In this document: piece after piece, positions 57,718 to 64,000 of the stretch
Layout: each line of letters opens with the position of its first letter
How positions within the stretch are numbered: the stretch's first letter is position 1
DNA from: an uncultured Clostridia bacterium
GTDB taxonomy: Bacteria > Bacillota > Clostridia > Christensenellales > Aristaeellaceae
Assembly: GCA_947631405.1 (NCBI GenBank)
Contig: CANRLC010000001.1
Location: 62,001-126,000, forward strand
DNA: 64,000 nt
Direction of reading: 5' to 3'
Program-made: the position numbers and the translations under genes
Notes under the pieces: model-generated
What the model was told of the DNA's origin: nothing
The model's input: only the letters and a program-made list of their open reading frames with translations
Database searches by the model: none

Positions 57718-59129
57718 GCGCCCTCCTTGGGCGTCGCGGCGACGATGTTGCGAATCCACACGCCCCGCTTCACCAGCGCGAAGCCGATCACCGCCTTGAT
57801 GAGATCGAGCGACTGCACCGCCAGATACAGCGGCACGATCGGCATCCCCGTGCGGTTGGCCAGCAGCCACGCCAGCGGGATGCTCGCGCACCAGGTGAAC
57901 ATGCTGTCAAAGACGAAGGTGATCCAAGTGCGCCCGCCGGAGCGCAGCGTAAAGTAGCAGCAGTGCGAGAAGGCGAACACGGGCATCATCACGGCGACGA
58001 CGCGCAAAAACTGCGTGGCCATGTGCCGCACGGACGCCTCGGTGTTGTAGAGGTGCGGCAGCATCGGCGCGACGAGGAGCATCAGCGCGCCCATCGCGAC
58101 GCTGGAGGCGACGGCCAGCGCGATCAGCCGCCACGCGGTGCGCTTGGCCCCCTTCATGCGGCCCGCGCCCAGCGCCTGCCCGACCATGATCGCCACGGCG
58201 TTGCCCATGGAGAGGAAGACGACGTTAAACAGGTTGGCGACGGTCGAGGAGATATTCTGCGCGGCGACGACCTCCAGACCGCGCACCGAGTAGCACTGCA
58301 GCAGCATCGCCATCCCGCTCGACCACAGAAACTCGTTGACCAGCAGCGGCGTGCCGCGCACGAGGATGTCGCGAAAGAGCGCGCCGGGGATGCGCAGGCT
58401 GCGGTACGCGCCGATAATAAAGGGGAAGCTCTTGCGCTTCACATGCGTGTAGACGACGATGATCGCCAGCTCCACATAGCGCGAGAGCACGGTCGCGATC
58501 GCCGCGCCGGCGACGCCCAGCCGCGGGAAGCCGCACGCGCCAAAGATTAGAAAGTAGTTGAAGACGAGGTTGACGAAGATCGCCGCGATGCTCGCCAGCA
58601 TCGGCAGGCGCGTCTCGCCGACCTCGCGCAGCGTGCTGGCGTAGACCTGCGACGCCGCGAACGGGAACAGCCCGACGAGCATCACATCGAGGTAATCGAG
58701 CGCGAAGCCCCTCGTGCTCACCGCCTGCGCCTCGGGCGTGCCCTGCGCCAGATACAGGGTCACGAGCCGCTCGGGGATCGTCAAAAACACCGCCAACGCC
58801 AGCGCGAACATCGTCAGCGCGATCAGCCACTTCATGCGGAAGCAGCTGCGCACGCCGCCGTCGTCCCCCGCGCCCGCGAACTGCGTGGCGAAGATACCCG
58901 CGCCCGCGAGGCCGCCAAAGATGCACAGGTTAAACACGAAGATCAGCTGGTTGACGATCGCCACCGCTGACATCTCCAGCGTGCCCACGCGCCCGACCAT
59001 CAGGTTATCGAGCAGGCTGACCACGTTGGAGACCGTGTTCTGAATGATGATGGGCAGCACGATGGCCGCCACCTGCGCGTAAAACGCGCGATCGCCGATC
59101 AGGCGGCTGCGCAGGCTTTCCCGCTCCAT
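57711..59129 (-). CDS. MATE family efflux transporter
   Basis: 472 residues from ATG 59129. Twelve membrane helices in two MatE halves: IVLPIIIQNTVSNVVSLLDNLMVGRVGTLEMSAVAIVNQLIFV in the first, ILVRGTPLLVNEFLWSSGMAMLLQCYSVRGLEVVAAQNISSTVANLFNVVFLSMGNAVAIMVGQALGAGR in the second. Na+- or H+-driven multidrug or metabolite efflux. First gene of the MATE-GNAT-HD operon and preceded by a leader of about 185 nt, long for a transporter of this type, which may hold regulatory structure. Confidence 0.94.
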   Translation of the reverse strand: MERESLRSRLIGDRAFYAQVAAIVLPIIIQNTVSNVVSLLDNLMVGRVGTLEMSAVAIVNQLIFVFNLCIFGGLAGAGIFATQFAGAGDDGGVRSCFRMKWLIALTMFALALAVFLTIPERLVTLYLAQGTPEAQAVSTRGFALDYLDVMLVGLFPFAASQVYASTLREVGETRLPMLASIAAIFVNLVFNYFLIFGACGFPRLGVAGAAIATVLSRYVELAIIVVYTHVKRKSFPFIIGAYRSLRIPGALFRDILVRGTPLLVNEFLWSSGMAMLLQCYSVRGLEVVAAQNISSTVANLFNVVFLSMGNAVAIMVGQALGAGRMKGAKRTAWRLIALAVASSVAMGALMLLVAPMLPHLYNTEASVRHMATQFLRVVAVMMPVFAFSHCCYFTLRSGGRTWITFVFDSMFTWCASIPLAWLLANRTGMPIVPLYLAVQSLDLIKAVIGFALVKRGVWIRNIVAATPKEGAC

Positions 59130-59204
59130 GGTTCGCACCTCTTCAAAAAAGTCCGTCGTTTGAGCGTCCGCCGCCATAGACGGCCGCCGCAATCTGTCGA
59201 AAAC

Positions 59205-59285
59205 CAGCTATGCCCGGTGAAGCATGACGAAACGATGAGGATTATTCCTCCTCCCCTTCGGGGGAGAAAGAACTGGCAAGCTGAG
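59205..59285. repeat. Hairpin segment in the MATE leader, related to the intergenic elements
   Basis: CTCCTCCCCTTCGGGGGAGAAAGAA closely resembles the central hairpin of the element at 9.7 kb (CTTCCTCCCC-TTCG-AGGGAGAAAG). CCAGCTATGCCC and CTGGCAAGC on its flanks can pair. No 22-bp flanking repeats are evident here. Confidence 0.45.
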
Positions 59286-59318
59286 GCGTCCGTCGCCGCG
59301 CGCAAAAGCGCAACGCCC

Positions 59319-59347
59319 ACTATACCATATTTTCCTTCCTTTGTAAA
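59319..59347 (-). promoter_or_regulatory. Promoter of the MATE operon
   Basis: Reverse strand: -35 TTTACA (59347-59342), 17-bp spacer, -10 TATAGT (59324-59319). Confidence 0.78.
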
Positions 59348-59548
59348 CCGCCCATCACGCGGGTTTATCAGCTCGCGCGGCAAACCAAAACTGTACAGAT
59401 TGCACAGACCGCCCGCCGCGGGGCGAGCGCTTTTCGGCTGCGCGCGCGCGAAAGGGACGCCTCCGGCGGCGAAAAGCGCCCTTTTGGGGCGGCTTCGCGC
59501 GCGGGCCGCGCCGAAAAGCGCGCCTCATCCCTCGCCGTCTTGGGGTAC

Positions 59549-59592
59549 CATTCCGAACGATTAACTTGATTTATTTGTTTTCGTTCGGAAAT
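59549..59592. promoter_or_regulatory. PurR operator candidate (two inverted PurBoxes)
   Basis: CCGAAC at 59553-59558 and its inverse GTTCGG at 59583-59588 are the centres of two 14-mers (59549-59562 and 59592-59579), both WWTTCCGAACGA-like, with 16 bp between them. The TTCCGAACGA arms match perfectly over 10 bp. This fits the PurBox layout of Bacillus (AWWWCCGAACWWT pairs, 16-17 bp apart). It lies upstream of a nucleoside transporter promoter. Confidence 0.7.
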
Positions 59593-59628
59593 TTGGCCCA
59601 TTTTCCGCTTTTTGTGGCTTTTTTCGGC

Positions 59629-59657
59629 TTTACAATCCGCCAAATCAGCGATATGAT
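59629..59657 (+). promoter_or_regulatory. Promoter of the BMP transporter operon
   Basis: -35 TTTACA (59629-59634), 17-bp spacer, -10 TATGAT (59652-59657), 37 bp downstream of the PurBox pair. The 59360-59550 stretch upstream is a GC-rich tract with repeated CGAAAAGCGC and no gene. Confidence 0.78.
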
Positions 59658-59707
59658 GTACGCGTCTTCTTTTTCACCCATCAACTGGATCAGGAGGAAA
59701 GAAACAC

Positions 59708-60952
59708 ATGAAGAAACTGCTCGCTCTCGTTCTGGCCGCCGTGCTCTGCCTCGCCGCCTGCGCCGCGCTGGCGGACGACCTGAAGGTCGGCGTCATCCTC
59801 ATCGGCGATGAGACCGAGGGCTACACCCTCGCCCACATGAACGGCATCAAGGAGGCCGCCGCGAACGTCGGCCTTGCGGACGACCAGATCATCTGGAAGT
59901 ACACCATCCCCGAGGATCAGACCTGCTACGACGCCGCTCAGGACCTCATCGGCCAGGGCTGCAACCTGATCGTCTCCAACTCCTACGGCCATCAGACCTA
60001 CATGGATCTGGCCGCCGAGGATTTCCCGGACGTGACCTTCGTCGCGATGACGGGCGACTTCGCCGCCTTCTCCGGCAAGCCGAACCTCAAGAACGCCTTC
60101 ACCAACATCTATGAAGCGCGCTACGTCTCCGGCGTGGTCGCCGGCATGAAGCTCGCCGAGCTGATCGCCGACGGCGTCGTCACCCCGGAAGCGCTGCCCA
60201 CCGCCTTTGACGCGGACGGCAACGTGAAGATCGGCTACGTCGGCGCGTTCACCTACGCCGAGGTCGTCTCCGGCTACACCGCCTTCTTCCTGGGCGTTCG
60301 CTCCATCGTTCCGAACGTGACCATGGAGGTTGAGTTCACCCAGTCTTGGTTCGACATCGACAAGGAGGCCGCCGCCGCTGAGTCCCTGATCGCCAAGGGC
60401 TGCGTCATCATCGGCCAGCACGCCGACTCCACCGGCGCCCCCGCCGCCACGCAGGCCAAGCTCGACGCGGGCAACGTCTGCTACTCCGTGGGCTACAACA
60501 TCGACATGCTGCCCACCGCGCCGACCGCCGCGCTGACCTCCCCGACCAACACCTGGAGCGTCTACTACACCGAGCTGTTCACCATGATGCAGAACGGTGA
60601 GGAAGTCCCGACCGACTGGGCCAAGGGCTTCGCCGACGGCGCCGTGGCCATCACCGAGCTTGGCCCGTCCTGCGCCGAGGGCACCGCTGAGAAGGTCGCC
60701 GAGGTTGAGGCCGCGATCGCGGACGGCAGCCTGAAGGTCTTCGACACCGCCACCTTCACCGTGGGCGGCGAGACCGTGACCTCCTGCCCGGTCGACCTCT
60801 CCTTCATGGACTTCTCGACGAATCCTCCCTCCGTCGTCTACCAGGGCGACACGGTCGAGGCGATCGTGGACGGCGCTTTCTCCGAGTCCACCTTCCGCAG
60901 CGCGCCGTACTTCCTGCTGGACATCGACGGCATCGTCAAGGACGAGCAATAA
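59708..60952 (+). CDS. BMP-family nucleoside-binding lipoprotein
   Basis: 414 residues from ATG 59708 (SD AGGAGGAAAG). Lipoprotein signal with lipobox LAAC at Cys18, so probably lipid-anchored after LspA processing. Mature domain has the BmpA/PnrA pattern: LKVGVILIGDETEGYTLAHMNGIKEA, LIVSNSYGHQTYMDLAAEDFPDVTFVAMTG, IGYVGAFTYAEVVSGYTAFFLGVRSIVP, and GCVIIGQHADSTGAPAA. Binds purine nucleosides in characterised relatives (PnrA, NupN/YufN). First gene of a four-component importer. Confidence 0.93.
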   Translation: MKKLLALVLAAVLCLAACAALADDLKVGVILIGDETEGYTLAHMNGIKEAAANVGLADDQIIWKYTIPEDQTCYDAAQDLIGQGCNLIVSNSYGHQTYMDLAAEDFPDVTFVAMTGDFAAFSGKPNLKNAFTNIYEARYVSGVVAGMKLAELIADGVVTPEALPTAFDADGNVKIGYVGAFTYAEVVSGYTAFFLGVRSIVPNVTMEVEFTQSWFDIDKEAAAAESLIAKGCVIIGQHADSTGAPAATQAKLDAGNVCYSVGYNIDMLPTAPTAALTSPTNTWSVYYTELFTMMQNGEEVPTDWAKGFADGAVAITELGPSCAEGTAEKVAEVEAAIADGSLKVFDTATFTVGGETVTSCPVDLSFMDFSTNPPSVVYQGDTVEAIVDGAFSESTFRSAPYFLLDIDGIVKDEQ

Positions 60953-60984
60953 TCGAGGCTTCCCCGCTGGCGGAAACCTCCTCG

Positions 60985-61018
60985 AAAAGGGAAGTCTCTC
61001 GGCTTCCCTTTTCCTTTC
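60985..61018 (+). terminator. Attenuating hairpin after the binding protein
   Basis: AAAAGGGAAG / CTTCCCTTTT stem followed by CCTTTC. Partial termination here would make more binding protein than ATPase and permease, a usual ratio for ABC importers. Confidence 0.7.
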
Positions 61019-61083
61019 ATTCTTCCCTCCCGGCCCTTATCCCCTTCTCACAGAGCGCCAAGCGCAAGGAGTGAATCGGCGAA

Positions 61084-62634
61084 ATGACCCCATACGCCAT
61101 CGAACTGCACCACATCACCAAGACCTTCGGCAGCGTCGTCGCCAACCGCGACGTGTCGCTGGCCGTCAATAAGGGCGAGATCCTCTCGCTGCTGGGCGAA
61201 AACGGCAGCGGCAAGACCACACTGATGAACATGCTCTCCGGCATCTACTACCCGGACGAGGGCGAGATCTATGTGGAGGGCGAGCGCGTCGAGATTCGCG
61301 ACCCCAAGGACGCCTACGCGCTGGGCATCGGCATGGTGCATCAGCACTTTAAGCTCATCGACGTTTTCACGGCGCTGGAAAACATCGCCCTGGTGCTGGA
61401 CGCACACGAGCGCTACGACCTGAAGGCCGTGCGCGAAAAGGCGCGCGCGATCTGCGAGCGCTACGGCTTTGTCATCGACCTTGACCAGAAGGTCTACGAG
61501 ATGAGCGTCAGCCAGAAGCAGACGCTGGAGATCATCAAGATGCTCTACCGCGGCGCGCGGCTGCTCATCCTCGACGAGCCGACAGCCGTGCTCACCCCGC
61601 AGGAGACCGAGCGCCTGTTCGCCGTGCTGCGCGCGATGCGCGCGGACGGCAAGTCCATCATCATCATCACGCACAAGCTGCACGAGGTGCTGGAGATCTC
61701 CGACCGCGTGTCGATCCTGCGCAAGGGCGAGTACGTCGGCACGGTCGAGACCGAGCGCGCCACCGAGGATTCCCTCACCGAGATGATGGTCGGCCGCAAG
61801 GTGGAATTGAACATCGAGCGCCCGCTCTCCTCCGAGCGCCACCTGCGCCTGAGCGTACACAACCTGAGCGTGCAGAGCGCCGACGGCGTGCGCGTGCTGG
61901 ACGGCGTCACCTTCGACGCGTACAGCGGCGAGATTCTCGGCATCGCGGGCATCTCCGGCAACGGGCAGAAGGAGCTGCTCGAGGCCATCGCCGGGCTGCA
62001 AAAGACGCTCCCCGATTCGAGCGTGCTCTACTACCCCGACGACGACCGCGACTCCTCCGCCGAGCAGCTCATCGGCAAGACGCCGCGCGACATCCGCGAC
62101 ATGGGCGTCCACCTCTCCTTCGTGCCGGAGGATCGGCTGGGCATGGGCCTCGTCGGCTCCATGGGCATGACCGACAACATGATGCTCAAGAGCTACAACG
62201 AGGGCGGCTCGCCCATCGCCGACCGCAGCGCGCCGCGCAAGCTGGCCGAGGAGATTCGCGAGGAGCTGGACGTCGTGACGCCCTCGATCGCCACGCCCGT
62301 CTCGCGGCTCTCCGGCGGCAACGTGCAGAAGGTGCTCGTCGGCCGCGAGATCGCCGCGACCCCGACCGTGCTGATGACCGCCTACGCCGTGCGCGGGCTG
62401 GACATCAACACCAGCTACACGATCTATCACCTGCTCAACGAGCAGAAGCAGCGCGGCGTCGCCATCCTCTACGTCGGCGAGGATCTGGACGTGCTGGTCG
62501 ACCTGTGCGACCGCATCCTCGTGCTGTGCGGCGGCAAGTGCAACGGCGTGCTTGATGCGCGGCACACCACCAAGGAGGAGATCGGCCTGCTCATGACGAG
62601 CCTCAAGCAAGGAAAGGGAGGCGATCAACGATGA
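61084..62634 (+). CDS. Nucleoside ABC transporter, double ATPase subunit
   Basis: 516 residues. Two fused ABC domains as in YufO/NupO. Domain 1 (1-240): Walker A LLGENGSGKTTLMNML, Walker B LLILDEPTAVL, signature degenerate (MSVSQKQTLEI). Domain 2 (from about 255): Walker A GISGNGQKELLEAI without the Lys, signature LSGGNVQKVLVGREI, Walker B degenerate (VLMTAYAVRGLDI). This asymmetric loss is normal for the family: one composite site hydrolyses ATP. Stop overlaps the next start (ATGA). Confidence 0.95.
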   Translation: MTPYAIELHHITKTFGSVVANRDVSLAVNKGEILSLLGENGSGKTTLMNMLSGIYYPDEGEIYVEGERVEIRDPKDAYALGIGMVHQHFKLIDVFTALENIALVLDAHERYDLKAVREKARAICERYGFVIDLDQKVYEMSVSQKQTLEIIKMLYRGARLLILDEPTAVLTPQETERLFAVLRAMRADGKSIIIITHKLHEVLEISDRVSILRKGEYVGTVETERATEDSLTEMMVGRKVELNIERPLSSERHLRLSVHNLSVQSADGVRVLDGVTFDAYSGEILGIAGISGNGQKELLEAIAGLQKTLPDSSVLYYPDDDRDSSAEQLIGKTPRDIRDMGVHLSFVPEDRLGMGLVGSMGMTDNMMLKSYNEGGSPIADRSAPRKLAEEIREELDVVTPSIATPVSRLSGGNVQKVLVGREIAATPTVLMTAYAVRGLDINTSYTIYHLLNEQKQRGVAILYVGEDLDVLVDLCDRILVLCGGKCNGVLDARHTTKEEIGLLMTSLKQGKGGDQR

Positions 62635-63740
62635 CCGCAAAGCACGAAACCGCGCGCGAACCGCTCATCCGCGTGGTGAAGCGCACGTCGATGAGCGCCA
62701 AGGGCAAGCTCGGCGTGCGGCTCGCTGCCGTGCTGCTGGCGCTGCTGGCGGACGCCGCGTTCATCTTTCTGGTGACGGGCCTCAACCCCATCGCCGTCTA
62801 CCGCACGATGTTTTCCGGCACGTTCGGCACGTCGCTGCGGTTCTCCTGGGCGATGCGCGACCTCGCCTCGCTGCTGCTGATCGGCATCGCGCTCGCGCCC
62901 GCGTTCAAGATGCGCTTCTGGAACATCGGCGCGGAGGGACAGGTGCTCATGGGCGCGCTGGCCACCGCCACGGTGATGATCTACTGCGGCGATACGCTGC
63001 CCGCGCCGCTGCTCTTCGCGGCGATGCTGCTCGCCAGCGTCGCGGCGGGCGCGCTCTGGGGCTTCATTCCGGCGTGGTTCAAGGCGCGCTTCTCCACCAA
63101 CGAAACGCTCTTCACCCTCATGATGAACTACGTCGCCATCCAGATCGTCGCCTGCTGCGTCAATATCTGGCGCGGGCAGGCGTCGGGGCTGGGCAAGCTC
63201 AACATGCGCACCAAGGCCGGATGGTTCCCGCAGATCTTCGGCCAGCGCTACACGATCAACCTGATCGTCGTCGTCGCGCTGACCGTCGCGGTCTTCTGCT
63301 ACCTGCGCTACGCAAAGCAGGGCTACGAGATCGCCGTCGTCGGCGAGAGCGAAAACACCGCGCGCTACGCGGGCATCAACGTGGGGCGCGTCGTCGTGCG
63401 CACGATGATCCTCTCCGGCGCGCTGTGCGGGCTGACGGGCTTTCTGATCGTCGGCGGGCGCGACCAGACGATCTCCACCGGCACGGCGGGCGGCAACGGC
63501 TTCACCGCCATCATCGTCGCGTGGCTGGCCAAGTTCAACACGTTCACGATGGCGCTCATCTCCTTCCTGCTGATCTTTCTGGAGAAGGGCGCGGGCGAGA
63601 TCGCCTCGGCCTATAACCTGAACGACTACGCCTCCGACATCATCGCGGGCATCATCCTCTTCTTCATCCTCGGCAGCGAGTTCTTCATCAACTACCGCGC
63701 CGTGCTGCGCGGGCATGGTCATCAGGAGGTGCGCAAATGA
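62631..63740 (+). CDS. Nucleoside ABC transporter permease 1
   Basis: 369 residues, start overlapping the ATPase stop. BPD_transp_2 family (YufP/NupP): about nine membrane helices, with NIGAEGQVLMGALATA, FIPAWFKARFSTNETLFTLMMNYVA, YEIAVVGESENTARYAGINVGRVVVRTMILSGALCGLTGFLIVGG (the cytoplasmic EAA-like loop), and GFTAIIVAWLAKFN. Heterodimer partner of the next gene. Confidence 0.95.
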   Translation: MTAKHETAREPLIRVVKRTSMSAKGKLGVRLAAVLLALLADAAFIFLVTGLNPIAVYRTMFSGTFGTSLRFSWAMRDLASLLLIGIALAPAFKMRFWNIGAEGQVLMGALATATVMIYCGDTLPAPLLFAAMLLASVAAGALWGFIPAWFKARFSTNETLFTLMMNYVAIQIVACCVNIWRGQASGLGKLNMRTKAGWFPQIFGQRYTINLIVVVALTVAVFCYLRYAKQGYEIAVVGESENTARYAGINVGRVVVRTMILSGALCGLTGFLIVGGRDQTISTGTAGGNGFTAIIVAWLAKFNTFTMALISFLLIFLEKGAGEIASAYNLNDYASDIIAGIILFFILGSEFFINYRAVLRGHGHQEVRK

Positions 63741-64000
63741 ACAGCACCCTCATCGCGTGGATCCTGCGCGCCGTCCCCTTCGGCACCATCATCATGTACG
63801 GCGCGCTCGGCGAGATCGTCACCGAAAAGTCGGGCAACCTGAATCTGGGCGTGCCGGGCATCATGTACCTGGGCGGCTTCGCGGGCTTCGCCAGCGCGTA
63901 CCTGTATGAGAACGCCGTCGCCGAGCCGAATTACCTGCTCTGCGTGCTGCTCGCTCTGGTCTGCGCGTTCCTCGCGGCGATGGCGGGCGGGCTGATCTAC
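63737..64000 (+). CDS. Nucleoside ABC transporter permease 2, N-terminal part
   Basis: 88 codons of an open frame that runs off the right edge. ATG 63737 overlaps the permease 1 stop (ATGA); SD AGGAGGTG. PFGTIIMYGALGEIVTEKSGNLNLGVPGIMYLGGFAGF is the YufQ/NupQ N-terminus, with three helices visible. Completes a binding protein-ATPase-two permease importer. Confidence 0.93.
   Translation, partial: MNSTLIAWILRAVPFGTIIMYGALGEIVTEKSGNLNLGVPGIMYLGGFAGFASAYLYENAVAEPNYLLCVLLALVCAFLAAMAGGLIY

Noticed and set aside
61084-62634. Degenerate second Walker A and B in the nucleoside transporter ATPase as a broken gene
   Set aside because: Loss of one ATP site is standard in the double-ABC YufO/RbsA-like proteins and does not indicate decay.

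Overview
The window is about 64 kb of GC-rich (roughly 60-65 % by eye), gene-dense bacterial chromosome. It looks like a spore-forming member of the Firmicutes, class Clostridia, from a high-GC gut-type lineage such as Christensenellales or a relative. The signs are a spoIVFA/spoIVFB pair behind mreBCD-mrdA-rodA, a SpoIID/LytB protein, IreB-RuvX-DUF1292, a Phe T-box, LexA with a Gram-positive type SOS box, a YlbF protein beside miaB, a PurR-type operator, and strong SD sites with sigma-A promoters of 17-bp spacing. No plasmid, phage or CRISPR locus is visible. The species cannot be fixed from this sequence.

Layout. 0-3.5 kb (+): DUF5665, lspA, rluD, a PRC-barrel protein with a small coupled protein, and an AI-2E permease. 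3.5-11.2 kb (+): ireB, a ruvX-DUF1292 fusion, a second DUF1292-like gene, then T-box-pheS-pheT-aroE, then ppa and a class-I glutamine amidotransferase. 11.3-19.2 kb (+): spoIID-like, gap, tRNA-Tyr and tRNA-Leu followed by an unusual tandem hairpin repeat, an M1 peptidase, proC, rnhA, and a XerS-like tyrosine recombinase with a dif-like palindrome just upstream. 19.2-23.6 kb (mixed): a Cys-rich protein divergent from lexA, a hydrolase/MFS pair, DUF1292, and a small unknown.

23.6-35.9 kb (-): a DEAD-box helicase, the elongasome/sporulation operon maf-mreB-mreC-mreD-mrdA-minD*-rodA-spoIVFA-spoIVFB, xpt, and a Cys/Pro-rich protein with a sporulation-like promoter. 36-37.1 kb: a lower-GC patch with two GNAT acetyltransferases. 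37.1-50.8 kb (-): a long operon-like run for tRNA modification, mismatch repair and RNA processing (miaA, mutL, mutS, ylbF-like, miaB, RNase E/G, DUF2344, B12-type radical SAM, queG-like, glycosyltransferase). 50.9-59.1 kb: upp (-), clpB (+) with a CtsR-like operator, then (-) HD-GYP, HD, GNAT and MATE genes. 59.5-64 kb (+): a PurBox pair ahead of a BMP-family purine-nucleoside ABC transporter whose last gene runs off the window.

The content is mostly core housekeeping. The points most worth following are: (i) a 28-bp dif-like site next to a single XerS-like recombinase at a convergence of gene orientation; (ii) a MinD homologue that has lost both Walker-A lysines, with no minC or minE; (iii) RuvX fused to DUF1292; (iv) intergenic stem-loop elements bracketed by exact 22-bp direct repeats at two distant loci; (v) aroE placed under a Phe T-box; and (vi) a PurR-type operator on the nucleoside transporter.
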